This document shows positions 1 through 10,439 of a stretch of 64,000 nucleotides of DNA, piece by piece. A model generated the notes under the pieces. That model had not been told where the DNA came from and ran no database searches. It worked only from the letters and a program-made list of their open reading frames with translations. Source of the DNA: Pseudoips prasinana (taxonomy: Eukaryota; Arthropoda; Insecta; Lepidoptera; Nolidae); contig OX621265.1 of the NCBI GenBank assembly GCA_951640165.1, positions 16,319,001 to 16,383,000 on the forward strand, given 5' to 3'. Both the position numbers and the translations under genes were made by a program. The first letter of the stretch is position 1. Each line of letters opens with the position of its first letter.

Positions 1-656
1 CGTTTATATGAATATATTTGTGGCCCTGAAAAATAAACAGATAAATTATTAATTAGGAGACAACACATCAAAATTTTACTATATTTCGAGACGACCGTAA
101 ACGACGTGTGTCCGCTTGGGTTGTTTGTGTAGAAATACGAAGCTATCCCGCTGAAAGTAACGCACGACGAGTGTGGTACCTACTATTACATTTGGCTTGG
201 CACCGACATCAAACCTATTAATAGGTAGCACATACAAATTATAGTATTTCATTAATATGAAAGGTATTGCGTTTGCATAAGAGATGTATTAAATTAAATC
301 TCTATTAAGATATTTTTTTAATACTTTTTAGTTTTTGAAGTCGGTTTTTCTAAACGAAGTTTTTTTTATTTAAACAAAGACTTAAAACTACTCCTATGAC
401 GCATTTGTTTTTGGTTAATTAATGTTGTTGCGCCGATACGGCCATTCTGAAAGGCGGTGCGCGCTCTGCACCAGCCTCAGTTCTCATTGTCCTTTTAAAT
501 CTGAAACAATAAAGTTTTGCTTTTGAGTTTGGTACCTGTAAGCAACTAAGTTGCTCATTAATAGTTATAGAGATATTGAAATAACCAAGTCACATTACAC
601 ATGTGTTGGCTTATTATCATTATTTTTGGTTTGTTTTTTTTGTAGGTAAAAAAAAA
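1..656. other. Non-coding AT-rich stretch
   Basis: No reading frame or RNA gene is recognisable. Bases 371-437 (tail motif TTAATGTTGTTGCGCCGATA) recur in the same orientation at 8037-8100, so this edge belongs to a dispersed repeat. Confidence 0.5.
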
Positions 657-1362
657 ATTAAGTTCTCGTAGATTTCTCGTAGATTAAGGAAAAATGAGTG
701 GTGTTATATTGTGCTATGCAGCTTGTTAACACAGTGGTATACAGTTGTGTAATACAAGGAAATAAGGTTAGGAAGGTGAGGATAGGTTCAGTTTTTGTAG
801 AGTTCTCGTAGATTTCTCGTAGATTTAGGAAAAAGGAGTGGTGTTATATTGTGCTCTGGAGCTTGTTAACACAGTGGCATACAGTAGCGCAATACAAGAA
901 AATAAGTTTAGGAAGGTGAGGATAGGTTTGGTTTTTGTAGAGTTCTCGTAGAGTTCTCGTAGATTTAGGAAAAAGGAGTGGTGTTATATTGTGCTCTGGA
1001 GCTTGTTAACACAGTGGCATACAGTAGCGCAATACAAGGAAATAAGGTTAGGAAGGTGAGGATAGGTTTGGTTTTTGTAGAGTTCTCGTAGATTTCTCGT
1101 AGATTTAGGAAAAAGGAGTGGTGTTATATTGTGCTCTGGAGCTTGTTAACACAGTGGCATACAGTAGCGCAATACAAGGAAATAAGGTTAGGAAGGTGAG
1201 GATAGGTTTAGTTTTTGTAGAGTTCTCGTAGATTAAGGGACAAGGAGTTGTGTTATATTGTGCTTTGAGTGGCTGATAACACAGTAAAATACAGAGCCAC
1301 AATACAAGGAAATATTATTAGGAAGGTGCTGTGATTGTAGGTTTATTAGTAGTTCTCGTAGA
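657..1362 (+). repeat. 140-bp minisatellite, about five copies
   Basis: The motif AGTTCTCGTAG starts at 661, 801, 941, 1081, 1221 and 1351, giving a 140-bp period for four steps and 130 bp for the last. The central copies are nearly identical (GAGCTTGTTAACACAGTGGC, AGGAAGGTGAGGATAGGTT), while the outer ones are diverged. Each unit contains a short internal duplication of TTCTCGTAGA. The 65-codon minus-strand open frame inside is a by-product of the repeat. Confidence 0.93.
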
Positions 1363-1939
1363 GTTATTTAGAGTTATTGAATTAAGTTACTTGCCCTTTA
1401 CTGTGAAGGTTGATGTGGTCTCGTGAGGTTGAAGCAATTGGCTTGGTTGGTTCTGCAACAGAATTCCGGTGAGAAGACTATTCGTTTCCCGCCGATATGG
1501 TTAACTGATCACCAGGTTGTAGAGCATGGCGCAGCACAGATTCCTGCTGCTGGGTGTTGGTTGGTTTCTGTTTATCAGATGATGAGTTGATGTAGCAGCT
1601 TAGGTGTTTGATTGTTTAATCTTACTAATATTCTTCACACGCCTTGTGTGATGTTCCTGAAAATAATCATTCTTCTGACAATATTGTAGTATCTGCACTC
1701 GGCCTATGCTGACTAACTCACTTGCGAAAAGTTAAAAAATTGTACAGCCCTTTGGTGTGTCAACGACACAGACGTTAACGTGCCTATCCAGCAATGAACC
1801 AGTCACGTTGCTGGTACTGCCTTCCTTGCTGCTATGGCTAGGACAGCTTTTCGTAGCTCGCAGTGCCGCAGCTGGCAGCAAACATCTTTTTAAAGCTTGT
1901 CCACGTCATTCTACGGTACTGAATAACGCTTGATTCAAT
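1363..1939. other. Unassigned stretch
   Basis: No convincing gene. Weak reverse-transcriptase-like wording begins only near 1940. Confidence 0.4.
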
Positions 1940-3440
1940 ACTAAACTGGAAAAAATACACGGAGGTGAATATTAACAAAGCCCAAACAACCTTCTGGCAA
2001 CGTAGAAGGTTCATAGGGTAGAAGTGGTGTGTAAAACCATGTATGACCCTATGGTTACATAATGATAAAACAGCCTATGATAACCTATGGTGGCCCAGAA
2101 CTCAAACGAGCACTGCAATGTCCAAACTCCAAATTATTTAAAATTTAAAAACGATAAGCATGTCTAGCAACTGCAAGCAGCATGAGAACGACTTCCATTC
2201 CTCAGACCGTTGCATCTGGTAGTTTAACGAGAGGCTGCGGCCACAGCCTTAAGGCTCAGCAAAGCTAGGCTGCGGAAACATTATACAGGGAAAGTCACAT
2301 GCACCTCATGGATGACAAAGAAGAAGCTCCCCACAATGGGCGTGATGTGTGACATAATCCCAAAACTTAGGTATTTGATAAACACAATTAAATTGCAAGA
2401 AGAAGACAAGTACAGCTCTGGTATCGACGAAATTCAGATATGAACATATGGATCAAAAACAAATAAAGGCACAGGAGCCGGCATCTTCTTCAATTACCTG
2501 AACATCAACATATTGACTACTCAGTCTTCGAAGCGGAATGCGTGGGAATAATTTGAGTTGTAACAGTAGTCAAATGTAGACAGGTGTATGGAAAATCCTT
2601 ACGCATAACCTCAGACAGCGCTTCTGTGCTCCATGCCTTAAAAAAATAATTACTATAACAGTGTACTCATGAAGTGCCACGAAAATATCTAGCAACAAAG
2701 TCACACTACAGTGGATTCGTGGTCACAGTTGATCCCTGGTTAATGACACTGCGGACCAGCTGGCAAGGAAGGTCTCGGAAACTACCATTATGGGACCAGA
2801 ATCAAGACTATCCATACAATTTAACCAACTGTAAACATGGCCGCGAGAGAAAATCACACAGCAAAATGAAAAAGAGTGAATGGATTCAAAATCATGTAAG
2901 CAAACAAAAGGAATTCTGTTATTTCTGAACAAACGCCTTTTGCGCAGTCTAGTACACCTGAACAGAAGGGATCTACGCATGGTAATAGGCACAATTACCT
3001 GGCCCTGCACACTAAACAAACACTCCTTCAGAGTAGCGACAGAGAGCCCCCTGCAGAGGTTGCACTGCATTTGAAGAATCACCAGCAAACATACCGCCAC
3101 AATGCAGTAGCTTTTCCTGCCAACGGGAAAAGTTCCTAAATGATCCGTAAACACTACAGGAAGTACTCAAACCTAACCTTCGAGGCGTCTTATACCTGCG
3201 GACAGAACCAAAATGGTTAGAGGAGCCAAACAAGCCCACGCACAATGGCCCAATCAGGAGGCTAAATGCGAAAAACAAATCAGTCAACCAACTAATTTGT
3301 AATAGCCCTTGAGCAGTCCCCAAAGATAAATCCACAGTTAATCACAACCAAAGGTGAACCAAAATCAAGGAACACTCCAAACTCATAAAAGGAGTAGAGA
3401 AGAGCTGATTCAAAACCCAATGGAAGTACAGGTGGAACCG
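1940..3440 (+). pseudogene. Decayed LINE with RT C-terminus and RNase H
   Basis: Conceptual translation in shifting frames gives, in order: an RT thumb (LDSKLNWKK-like near 1940-1965; KAQTTFWQRRRFIG near 1977-2020; WWPRTQTSTAMSKLQ near 2090-2130); an RNase H domain (TYGSKTNKGTGAGI near 2440-2490; ITSDSASVLHAL near 2604-2640; WIRGHS then NDTADQLARK near 2710-2770); and a Cys/His C-terminal segment (LNKHSFRVA, near 3010-3080). This order is that of RNase-H-bearing non-LTR retrotransposons such as the I group. Stops and frameshifts are frequent, and the first RNase H acidic residue (TDGS in the family) reads TYGS. It is certainly inactive; the exact clade is uncertain. Confidence 0.75.
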
Positions 3441-3815
3441 ATTACGACTAATAGTAGTAGTACTACCACTATGGTATGACACAGAATAGCCAACCTGTGG
3501 CTGGCTTATCCAGCACCAGGAGACTACAATGAGCTACTCCTAACAAACGTACTGAAGTATGTGCAGACTGCATTCAAGGCACTAGGGATAGAATAGAAAG
3601 TAATGGTTCTTAGTACGAAAGATCCTGAAGGGTCGGAATGCTGTACGTAAGTACACCCCGACAAAGTCAAAAAGTCAAAAACGTGTGACAGCCACACCGA
3701 AACCCACCTGACTCAAAGACATCATGAAAGCAGTCCTTTGTAAGTCCCGATCCACAATACACATGTCTGCGGCCGCAATTCATGCACGAGCCGTACACGT
3801 TATCCTTATCCGGGT

Positions 3816-4079
3816 TTAACTCTGAATGTGTTGGCTAGCAGAAGGCAACCTCATTGCCTCTATCAGCTCCATAAAATTACGATTTAGCTGCTCCCCAAGT
3901 AAGCGCCATTCACTATCTTCGTCATCGAGGGTGTTTTCACGCTGGTCATCTTCTGGGTTGAATCCCACTTCTGATAACGGAGAAACGGGGGTATCGTTGT
4001 CTTTAGTCATGATGACGTCAGCAAGACTAACGTCACTATTATCTGCATGTTGGTTATCCACTGAAGGTTGTTTACTCAT
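3816..4079 (-). CDS. Hypothetical 87-residue acidic protein
   Basis: The ORF starts at ATG 4077-4079 and encodes a polar, acidic product (MSKQPSVDN..., a DDQREN..LDDEDSEW patch, ending NFMELIEAMRLP...). I do not recognise the family. A TATAAATA box lies about 105 bp upstream on the same strand (4183-4190), and an AATAAA lies between it and the ATG, an arrangement that could also be a retroelement leader. Downstream, another minus frame (about 3835-3683) continues with a Cys-rich string (SCMNCGRRHVYCG, then FRCGCHTF), so the ORF may be the first half of a frameshifted longer protein. It may be a gag-like or domesticated fragment rather than a host gene. Confidence 0.35.
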   Translation of the reverse strand: MSKQPSVDNQHADNSDVSLADVIMTKDNDTPVSPLSEVGFNPEDDQRENTLDDEDSEWRLLGEQLNRNFMELIEAMRLPSASQHIQS

Positions 4080-4182
4080 GGCGATAGTAAAACCCGAAAT
4101 ATGTTTCGTGAAGTTTTATTCCACAACAATCTTCGATACAAGGTGATCCGTACGGTTCGATTTGTACTCGACCCGTCAGCCG

Positions 4183-4190
4183 TATTTATA
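4183..4190 (-). promoter_or_regulatory. Possible TATA box
   Basis: TATAAATA on the minus strand, about 105 bp upstream of the ATG of the 87-residue ORF. This is sequence match only, in an AT-rich genome. Confidence 0.3.
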
Positions 4191-4230
4191 CGAAATGTGC
4201 GGCGACAAACATGTTACGTGTTTTCTTTGT

Positions 4231-4790
4231 TCAATGAACGAATGTAAATTTAACTATTGAAATCATCAATTGGACGTAGTTACACGAAAAGGATCCAATC
4301 CACAACTTGGTCAAAAATGAGTTAAATATACCAAACTGATGATAAATATCAAAACTATCAGTCAGTAAAAAAGATCCACGCAAAAACATCTGTTTAACCC
4401 ATTTAATCAACCCCAGAACCAACCCACTTGTATGAAACGTTGAAAAATAAAATCACATTAAACAATCCAACCTTCATGGTTCTTGATCAGTATTACCAAC
4501 CGATTTAGTAAAAGGAATCAAAGAGTCTGGATTATTGTTGCGTAATTACAATTTGTTCTTCACAAATACTTTAATAAATACACTAAAACGATCCAGTATG
4601 TCTGGAACTTTTATCTGAATACGCTTACACCTAAATAAAACAGTTATAAGAATCCAGAATGCATGGATCCTTTTCGATAAATGGATTTTCGTTTATTATT
4701 CCAATAAATCTGTCAACGAAAATGATCCAGCCTGTTTGGTTAATATTAATTGATGTCTAAATCAATTTAAATCATTCTCTAAAAACTGAC
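4231..4790. repeat. Degenerate repeat with AAAAGGATCCA motifs
   Basis: Bases 4272-4305 (GGACGTAGTTACACGAAAA then GATCCAATCCACA) match 7909-7945 in inverted orientation with about one mismatch. Similar GATCCA-centred motifs recur through this stretch and in the tandem units at 7318 and 7724. No coding potential seen. Confidence 0.55.
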
Positions 4791-4945
4791 TATTTGGGCT
4801 ATCTCGCTTATTACTAAACTTCGATTCATACTTTATTCCTAAGTAAAAACCAAAATAAATCAAAGATTACTACTGACAGGTAAGAAATAGTAGTAATTTA
4901 TTCAAATTAATGGTCACCCCAAATAAATGGTAACACTGCAAAACA

Positions 4946-5732
4946 TTGCATTGCATTTCACATTGTGCGTGTACACCTTGTCGGGATTGGACTTCTTCGT
5001 CAGAATTAGACGTTTCTGTGAATAATTTTGTTGCAACTGAAATGAAGAGGATAGATAGCATTATGTCTTGTGTGTTAGATGATCGAAAAACTATTACAGG
5101 AGATCTAGAGCCAGGTAAGTTTAATCATTTGAACTTATTTATAACATAAAAGTTAAAACGCTTACTGGTTGACTATTGTTATGTTATAACTATTGTTGCA
5201 CGACAGGTGTAACTTTTACACGAAATCAATATTAAAAAGGCTGTAATGTATGTGTTTTTTGTTTTATAGCTGTGTATTTAGTGTAATAACTGTGTTCTTT
5301 ATTTGACAGGTGATAATAATGAGCTGAGAGTGAATGCTCCAAATAAGACAATTAGTAATAGTGAACAAAATGAAGGTATGAGTTCATAGAACGTTAAAAT
5401 TATTGACATACACTTTTGTTGCAAACTTAAACACGCTTTTTTTTGCTTTGCAGCTGAAAGCTCTGTCTATCTTTTAATATTGAATTAATATTTAAAAAAA
5501 AGCAAATGCAAGTCTATTTATTAATATATTTCAGAATGATCTCATTTTATTGTGGCCTAACGGCAAAAAAATCCCTCAAGCTAAGGTTGATGATTTGATG
5601 TCAATATTAGACCTTATTCCAAGAGATTGTCATGATTTTTACACATTATTAAAGGGGAATAAAACCATTGTAGAAGACATAAATGGCTATGATGGAGAAC
5701 TAGATTTTGTCCCCGAGGAGACTGAAAACTAG
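4946..5732 (+). pseudogene. Orphan exon-like segments, unrecognised protein
   Basis: Three open pieces are bounded by plausible splice sites. The first ends at 5114 before GTAAGT (...VLDDRKTITGDLEPG). The second is 5310-5375, between a TTTGACAG acceptor and a GTATGA donor (GDNNELRVNAPNKTI...). The third is 5535-5732, after TATTTCAG (NDLILLWPNGKKIPQ..., IPRDCHDFYTLLKGN..., ending in a TAG stop). Pieces one and two join in frame. Piece two ends in phase 1, but piece three reads only in phase 0, so a missing microexon or an indel must be assumed. I do not recognise the family. It could be the 3' end of a host gene, a gene fragment carried by a transposon, or a pseudogene. Confidence 0.35.
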
Positions 5733-5804
5733 AAGGCTGATTCTTGTGAAGTTAACTATCAAGCATCCTATTACTTAACGCCACAAGTGCCACGCCATTC
5801 GGTA

Positions 5805-6545
5805 CAATGTTCGATGGCCTCAGCAGAGTCTCTCAACAAGTGGGTCTGAAAATGAACATGGATAAGACGAAAATCATGTCAAACATCCATGTTGCAACCA
5901 CTCTAGTTAAGGTTGGAGACTGCACTCGAAGTTGTAGAGAACTATATTTACATAGGACAGACCATCCAACTAGGTAGGTTCAACTTCGAAAAGGAGGTCA
6001 TCGTAGAATCCAACTCGGCTGGGCAGCGTTCGGGAAGCTACGTAATATCTTCACGTCCCAAATACCGCAGTGTCTCAAGTCGAAAGTCTTCGACCAGTGT
6101 GTGTTGCCAGTGATGACTTACGGAACAGAGACGTGGTCGCTCACTATGGGCCTTATCAGGCGGCTTAAGGTCACCCAAAGAGCAACGGAAAGGGCTATGC
6201 TTGGAATTTCCGTGCGAGATCGAATCAGAAATATTCAGATCCGCAGCCGAACCAAGCAGCCAACATAGCCCAAAGAATTGCCAAACTAAAGTGCCAGTGG
6301 GCAGAGCACATAATTCGTAGAACCGACGGCCGATGGGGCAGAAAGTTTCTCGAGTGGCGACCACGAACCGGAAGACGCAGCGTGGGCAGGCCCCCTGCAA
6401 GGTGGACCGACGCGGGTCGCGGGACGCCGCTGGATGCGGGCAACGCAGGACCAGCTATTGTGGAGATCCTTGGGGGAGGCCTTTGTCCAGCATTGGACGT
6501 CTTTCGGGTGATATGATGATGACAAGAGCCAAGCTAGAAACAACC
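5805..6545 (+). pseudogene. RTE-type LINE 3' remnant
   Basis: Frame-broken translation matches the RT thumb to C-terminus of the lepidopteran RTE family: QVGLKMNMDKTKIMSN, VGDCTLEVVENYIYIGQTI, then FEKEV, LPVMTYGTETWSLTMGLI, and near the end GRPPARWTDA plus the terminal GEAFVQ-like and WTSFG-like wording. It ends in the family's ATGATGATGAC tail near 6530. It is 5'-truncated and carries several frameshifts. Confidence 0.85.
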
Positions 6546-6599
6546 TCTTCTAAATATTAATAAATGTAAAAAGACCTCTTCTGTTATGAATATTAAAAA

Positions 6600-6647
6600 A
6601 GTCAAAAATAAAACTTCTTATATCTATAAGAAGTTTTATTTTTGACT
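6600..6647. repeat. Perfect 23-bp inverted repeat, 2-nt loop
   Basis: The arm AGTCAAAAATAAAACTTCTT plus ATA at 6600-6622 is exactly complementary to 6625-6647. The AT-rich stem has no poly-U tract or gene context to suggest a terminator. Confidence 0.9.
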
Positions 6648-6713
6648 AAGTTAATTTTTACAGGTTAATTTTATTTTGTTTAAGTATATTGTAACATTTA
6701 AGTATACTGAGTA

Positions 6714-7215
6714 GTCAATCTTTATGTAAACAAGTGTCCTCTCTATATTGATATAGACGACATCGTAGTTTTTTATCCTAAAGAAAATGGAAGACTGAAC
6801 GATGATTAAGGTGAAGTTACGATAATAATAATTAAAATATAATGTATAATCTGAGAAGTTGTTTTGTTAGTTTTGTTATTTTGTTTCGTTGATTTTGAGA
6901 TGTTTGTGATGCCATATTTAAGATTAAGGTTTAATTAAAATTATTAAAGCAGAATTCATGTTTTTGTCAATCTTTATGTAAACAGGTGTCCTCTCTATAC
7001 TGATATAGACGGCATCTTAATTTTTTATCCTAAAGAAAATGGAAGACTGAGAGATAATTAAGGTGGAGTAATGATAATAATAATTAAAATATAATGCAAA
7101 ATTTGAGAATTTGTTTTGTTGGTTTTGTAATTTTGTTTTGTTGATTTTGAGATGTTTGTGATGCCATAGGTATTTAAGATTAAGATTTAATTAAAATAAT
7201 TAAAACAGAATAAAT
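6714..7215 (+). repeat. Two tandem units of about 252 bp
   Basis: GTCAATCTTTATGTAAACA starts at 6714 and again at 6966. The units also share TCCTAAAGAAAATGGAAGAC and GATGTTTGTGATGCCAT. They diverge by scattered substitutions. Confidence 0.88.
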
Positions 7216-7912
7216 GTTTTTATTTAATGGTATACGTTTTTCATTCAGAATATATAACTTGGGGCGTTTTAACGAAATTAAGACTGGAGCATGCGCTATG
7301 GAAAATGTAATTTAGCGAAAAGGATCCAACCTTATCAATTAACATATAACTCGGAAAATACAACACTATGCTTGTTTGTACTATTAGGAATAATAACGTT
7401 TTATTATTCCACACACAGTATCATACTTTCAATAAATTTTAAAATTAATACCAATGAAGAAATATCTTCCTAACTTCAAACATCAATATCTCCAAAAATA
7501 TAAGGCAAATTTTGATAGGTTGTTATGTTGACTTTAAGATTTTGTTTTGTTGATTTTTAGATGTTTGTCTTGCCATGCGTAAGATTAAGGTTTAATCAAA
7601 CTAGTTAAAACAAAATAATTGTATTTTATTCCATGGAATAGTTTTTTTAAACACAATTTATTACTTGGGGCATTTTAACGGAATTGGGACTAGAGCTTGC
7701 GCTGTGGAAACTGTAATTTAACGAAAAGGATCCAGGTGCATAAATTTACATATAATTTACAAAATACAATACTAAGCTTGGGTAGACTATTAACAATAAA
7801 AAAGTGTTATTATTCCACACACAGTATCATACTTTCAATAAATTTTAAAATTAATACCTATGAAGAAATATCTTCCAAACTTCAAACGTCAATATCTCCA
7901 AAGTAACTTTGT
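7129..7912 (+). repeat. Two tandem units of about 406 bp
   Basis: The segment around 7291 (GCGCTATGGAAAATGTAATT, then a shared stretch ending ACACACAGTATCATACTTTC) recurs at about 7697. The leading part (GTTTTGTTGATTTT, GATGTTTGTNNTGCCAT) is also shared with the 252-bp units, so the block is a composite repeat. Short ORFs of 60 and 69 codons in it are parallel by-products. Confidence 0.85.
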
Positions 7913-8036
7913 GTGGATTGGATCGTTTTCGTGTAACTACGTCCATTGTACAAATGTTAAGATGGTTTATAAATCGTAACTTGATTTTTAACACTAAATT
8001 CATTAAGTTTAACTAACTATTTAAGCGTAATTTAAA

Positions 8037-8100
8037 CAAACACTTAAAAATACTCCTATGACGCATTTGTTTTTGGTTAATTAATGTTGTTGCGCCGATA
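8037..8100 (+). repeat. Copy of the 371-437 repeat
   Basis: TTTAAACAAACACTTAAAAA, then ACGCATTTGTTTTTGGTTAA, ending GTTGCGCCGATA, matches the window's left edge in the same orientation. It then passes into a TATATA run. Confidence 0.8.
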
Positions 8101-8253
8101 TATATATATATTATATAAAATAATTATTATATAAAAATTTACCTTTCTGCATTCCTTCTCTATATTTTATTTACTATTAGCTACCGATGTCAGTGTGCTC
8201 TTCAGGGAGTTTGGGCCTAGCATCCTTATTGCAAGTTGTTTTAAAATAAAAAA

Positions 8254-8590
8254 ATAACTTAGCGAAGATGCTAGTCACCACACAAATGTATGTGACCTAG
8301 CATCGTAATGTACCTCCATATTTTATTGTACCAGTATGTTATACGTACTGTATTTCTAAGCACACTATGTATACTTAAATGAATCTGATGTGGTGAAAAT
8401 AAATTTATTATTATTAATTTATTATTATTTTGAAAATAACTTAGCGAAGATGCTAGTCACCACACCAATCTATGTGACCTAGCATCGTAATGTACTCTCA
8501 TATTTTTATTGTTATACATACTGTATTTTTAAGCACACTATGTATACTTAAATGTCCTAAATAAATTTGATGTCGTAAAAATAAATATTA
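8254..8590 (+). repeat. Tandem duplication, about 181 bp, with hairpin
   Basis: The unit begins AATAACTTAGCGAAGATGCT at about 8254 and 8435. Each contains the near-palindrome GATGCTAGTCAC ... GTGACCTAGCATC and ends with an ATAAAT-rich segment (AAGCACACTATGTATACTTA). This resembles a doubled LINE 3' untranslated end. Confidence 0.8.
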
Positions 8591-8599
8591 TTTTTATAA

Positions 8600-9280
8600 T
8601 AATATGAACTTTAACAGTTCCAAATTTCATACTCCTCTGTCTTTTTTATTTACGTGGTAATATTATGTTATAAGACCTAAGTTACCTATGTAAGTTTGAG
8701 GAGAGACACAATTCAATGGGCTGTGTTCAGTGGAGTTGTTTGATCTGATGCACTACTTCATACCATCGCACTACTCGCCATCGAAAGGAGGTTCACTCAC
8801 ATTCTGAAATCTTTACGATCTCGCAGTGTGCAGTTGTAACGTAACTTCCTCCCACGAACGCTGTGGCTTTGGAATGAACTTCCTGCCACGGTTTTCTAAA
8901 GACTACCACCACGTGGTCTTTATACCAATGATGTTTCCAAAAGGTTTGCAACGTGGAGTTATTCCTGATGTGTTGCAACTGTCTACTAGTAAATATTATC
9001 TTCACAAAAAAATTCCATTACAAATTAGAAACTGATTATTCCTTGACCTCTATATATTCCGTTGCATAATTGTAGCTATTTTCCCCAAAATTTGCATAGG
9101 CACATTGTTCTATTCTAAACGGAGTGATTTACAAGGGAAATGATGTAATACATTAGACTTCCAATTTAGTTTTGACGTCAAATAAAAAAAACAAAAACCA
9201 AACTTAAAACGTGTTATATTCCGATTACATCATTATATGATGGCCAACAATAATACGCATTCGAAACTTTACCAATAAAT
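8600..9280. other. Unassigned stretch
   Basis: Two opposite short frames (70 and 69 codons, 8793-9035) overlap but show no recognisable motif. I see no gene here. Confidence 0.4.
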
Positions 9281-9287
9281 TCAAAAG

Positions 9288-9480
9288 ATAATCATCATCA
9301 TCATGTCAGCCGAATGAAGTCCACTGATGACCAAGAGCCTACCTCGAGAATGGAGGGACATGTCATAAACACCAAGCTTAGTATACGGGTTGACGACGGC
9401 AGGTGAAAGATCGAAACTTACGGCTAGTTGTACACACTGATTTAATAAGTAAGATGTAGGTGAAAAGCGAGGCGCAGCCC
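9288..9480 (-). mobile_element. RTE-type 3' tail fragment
   Basis: It begins with ATCATCATCATCATGTCAGCC, the reverse complement of the common lepidopteran RTE terminus, followed by the degenerate GTCCACTG segment and ACGGGTTGACGACGGCAG-like wording. Non-coding. Confidence 0.65.
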
Positions 9481-9589
9481 GCACACTTACAGTCTCTTTA
9501 CAGTTTTAGAAATAAGGTGAAAGAGTTTTATCTTAAACTCAGTAATAATAATACCTATAATTGCTGCATTAAGTTCGTTTCTATATTTC

Positions 9590-9930
9590 TATATATATTT
9601 ATATATATGTAAATTTGTTTACATATATATATATTTATATATATGTAAATTGTTTATGTATTAATATTATCTACTCTTATATACTTTATGTATGTGTATT
9701 TACTATTTAGTTTATACGTATTCATAACGCAATTTTGTAGGTTCTTTTCTATTCTGTACACTATCTTATACCCCTTTTAATATCCATATAAATTTTGGTT
9801 CATCCAATTGAATGGTTGCCTGGAAGAGATCGCTTTTAGCGATAAGGCCGCCTATTGCATGAACATTATGGTTATTTATTTTAATGAACTGTATTCTATA
9901 TGACGCAATAAAGTGTACTTATTAATATTA
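9590..9930 (+). mobile_element. LINE 3' untranslated end with conserved stem-loop
   Basis: It contains GGTTGCCTGGAAGAGATCGC followed by TTTTAGCGATAAGGCCGCC, with an internal ATCGCTTTTAGCGAT hairpin, and ends AATAAAGTGTACTT. The same block occurs at 52440-52545 downstream of a LINE C-terminus. Both copies have a TA-rich microsatellite upstream, here at 9590-9660. Confidence 0.85.
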
Positions 9931-9996
9931 TTACACGCAACGGTGCATGCACACACACACACATGGGTAACAGTTACGAAAATGGCACGTCGGTAC

Positions 9997-10190
9997 TCAA
10001 AGGTTTAAATAATCTAAATCGACTTTTTTAGTTTGTTTGTTTAAACTATTATTTTCTAGCCACAAGAACGTATTCTGGCGGTATTTAGTTGACACTAAAT
10101 GTAGCTGAATAGGAAAATGATGTCTCACCACTTTATTGAACATTGAACTGAATTTTCGTGAAGAAATCATTATCTCTGTACTATTTCGAT
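9997..10190 (-). pseudogene. LINE D-family C-terminal fragment
   Basis: The minus translation LHLVSTKYRQNTFLWLENNS and the preceding KVVRHHF parallel the C-terminus of LINE E (KVVRHYTLFH, VSTKYRQNAFLW) at about 54770-54860. It is a short remnant. Confidence 0.75.
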
Positions 10191-10439
10191 AGTCTTGCGG
10201 CTTCCTCTGGTAATACATTATCTTCAACAAGTTGAACAGCTTCAGGTAACTCGTTGGGATCTTGAAATACAAAGGCAAATAAATGTCTTATTTTATGAAG
10301 GTATAAAAGAACAAGTAACAAACTATAACCTTTTTCCTTACAACTTTAGACAGAGAGTGTCTAAAATATTAGAAAAAAAATGAATTAAAGGTCACTTAAT
10401 TATTTAGAGACTAAAATAATCTTGTCTAAGACGCAATAT

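Noticed and set aside
657..1362. CRISPR-like array
   Set aside because: Units are contiguous 140-bp tandem repeats without unique spacers, in a eukaryotic genome.
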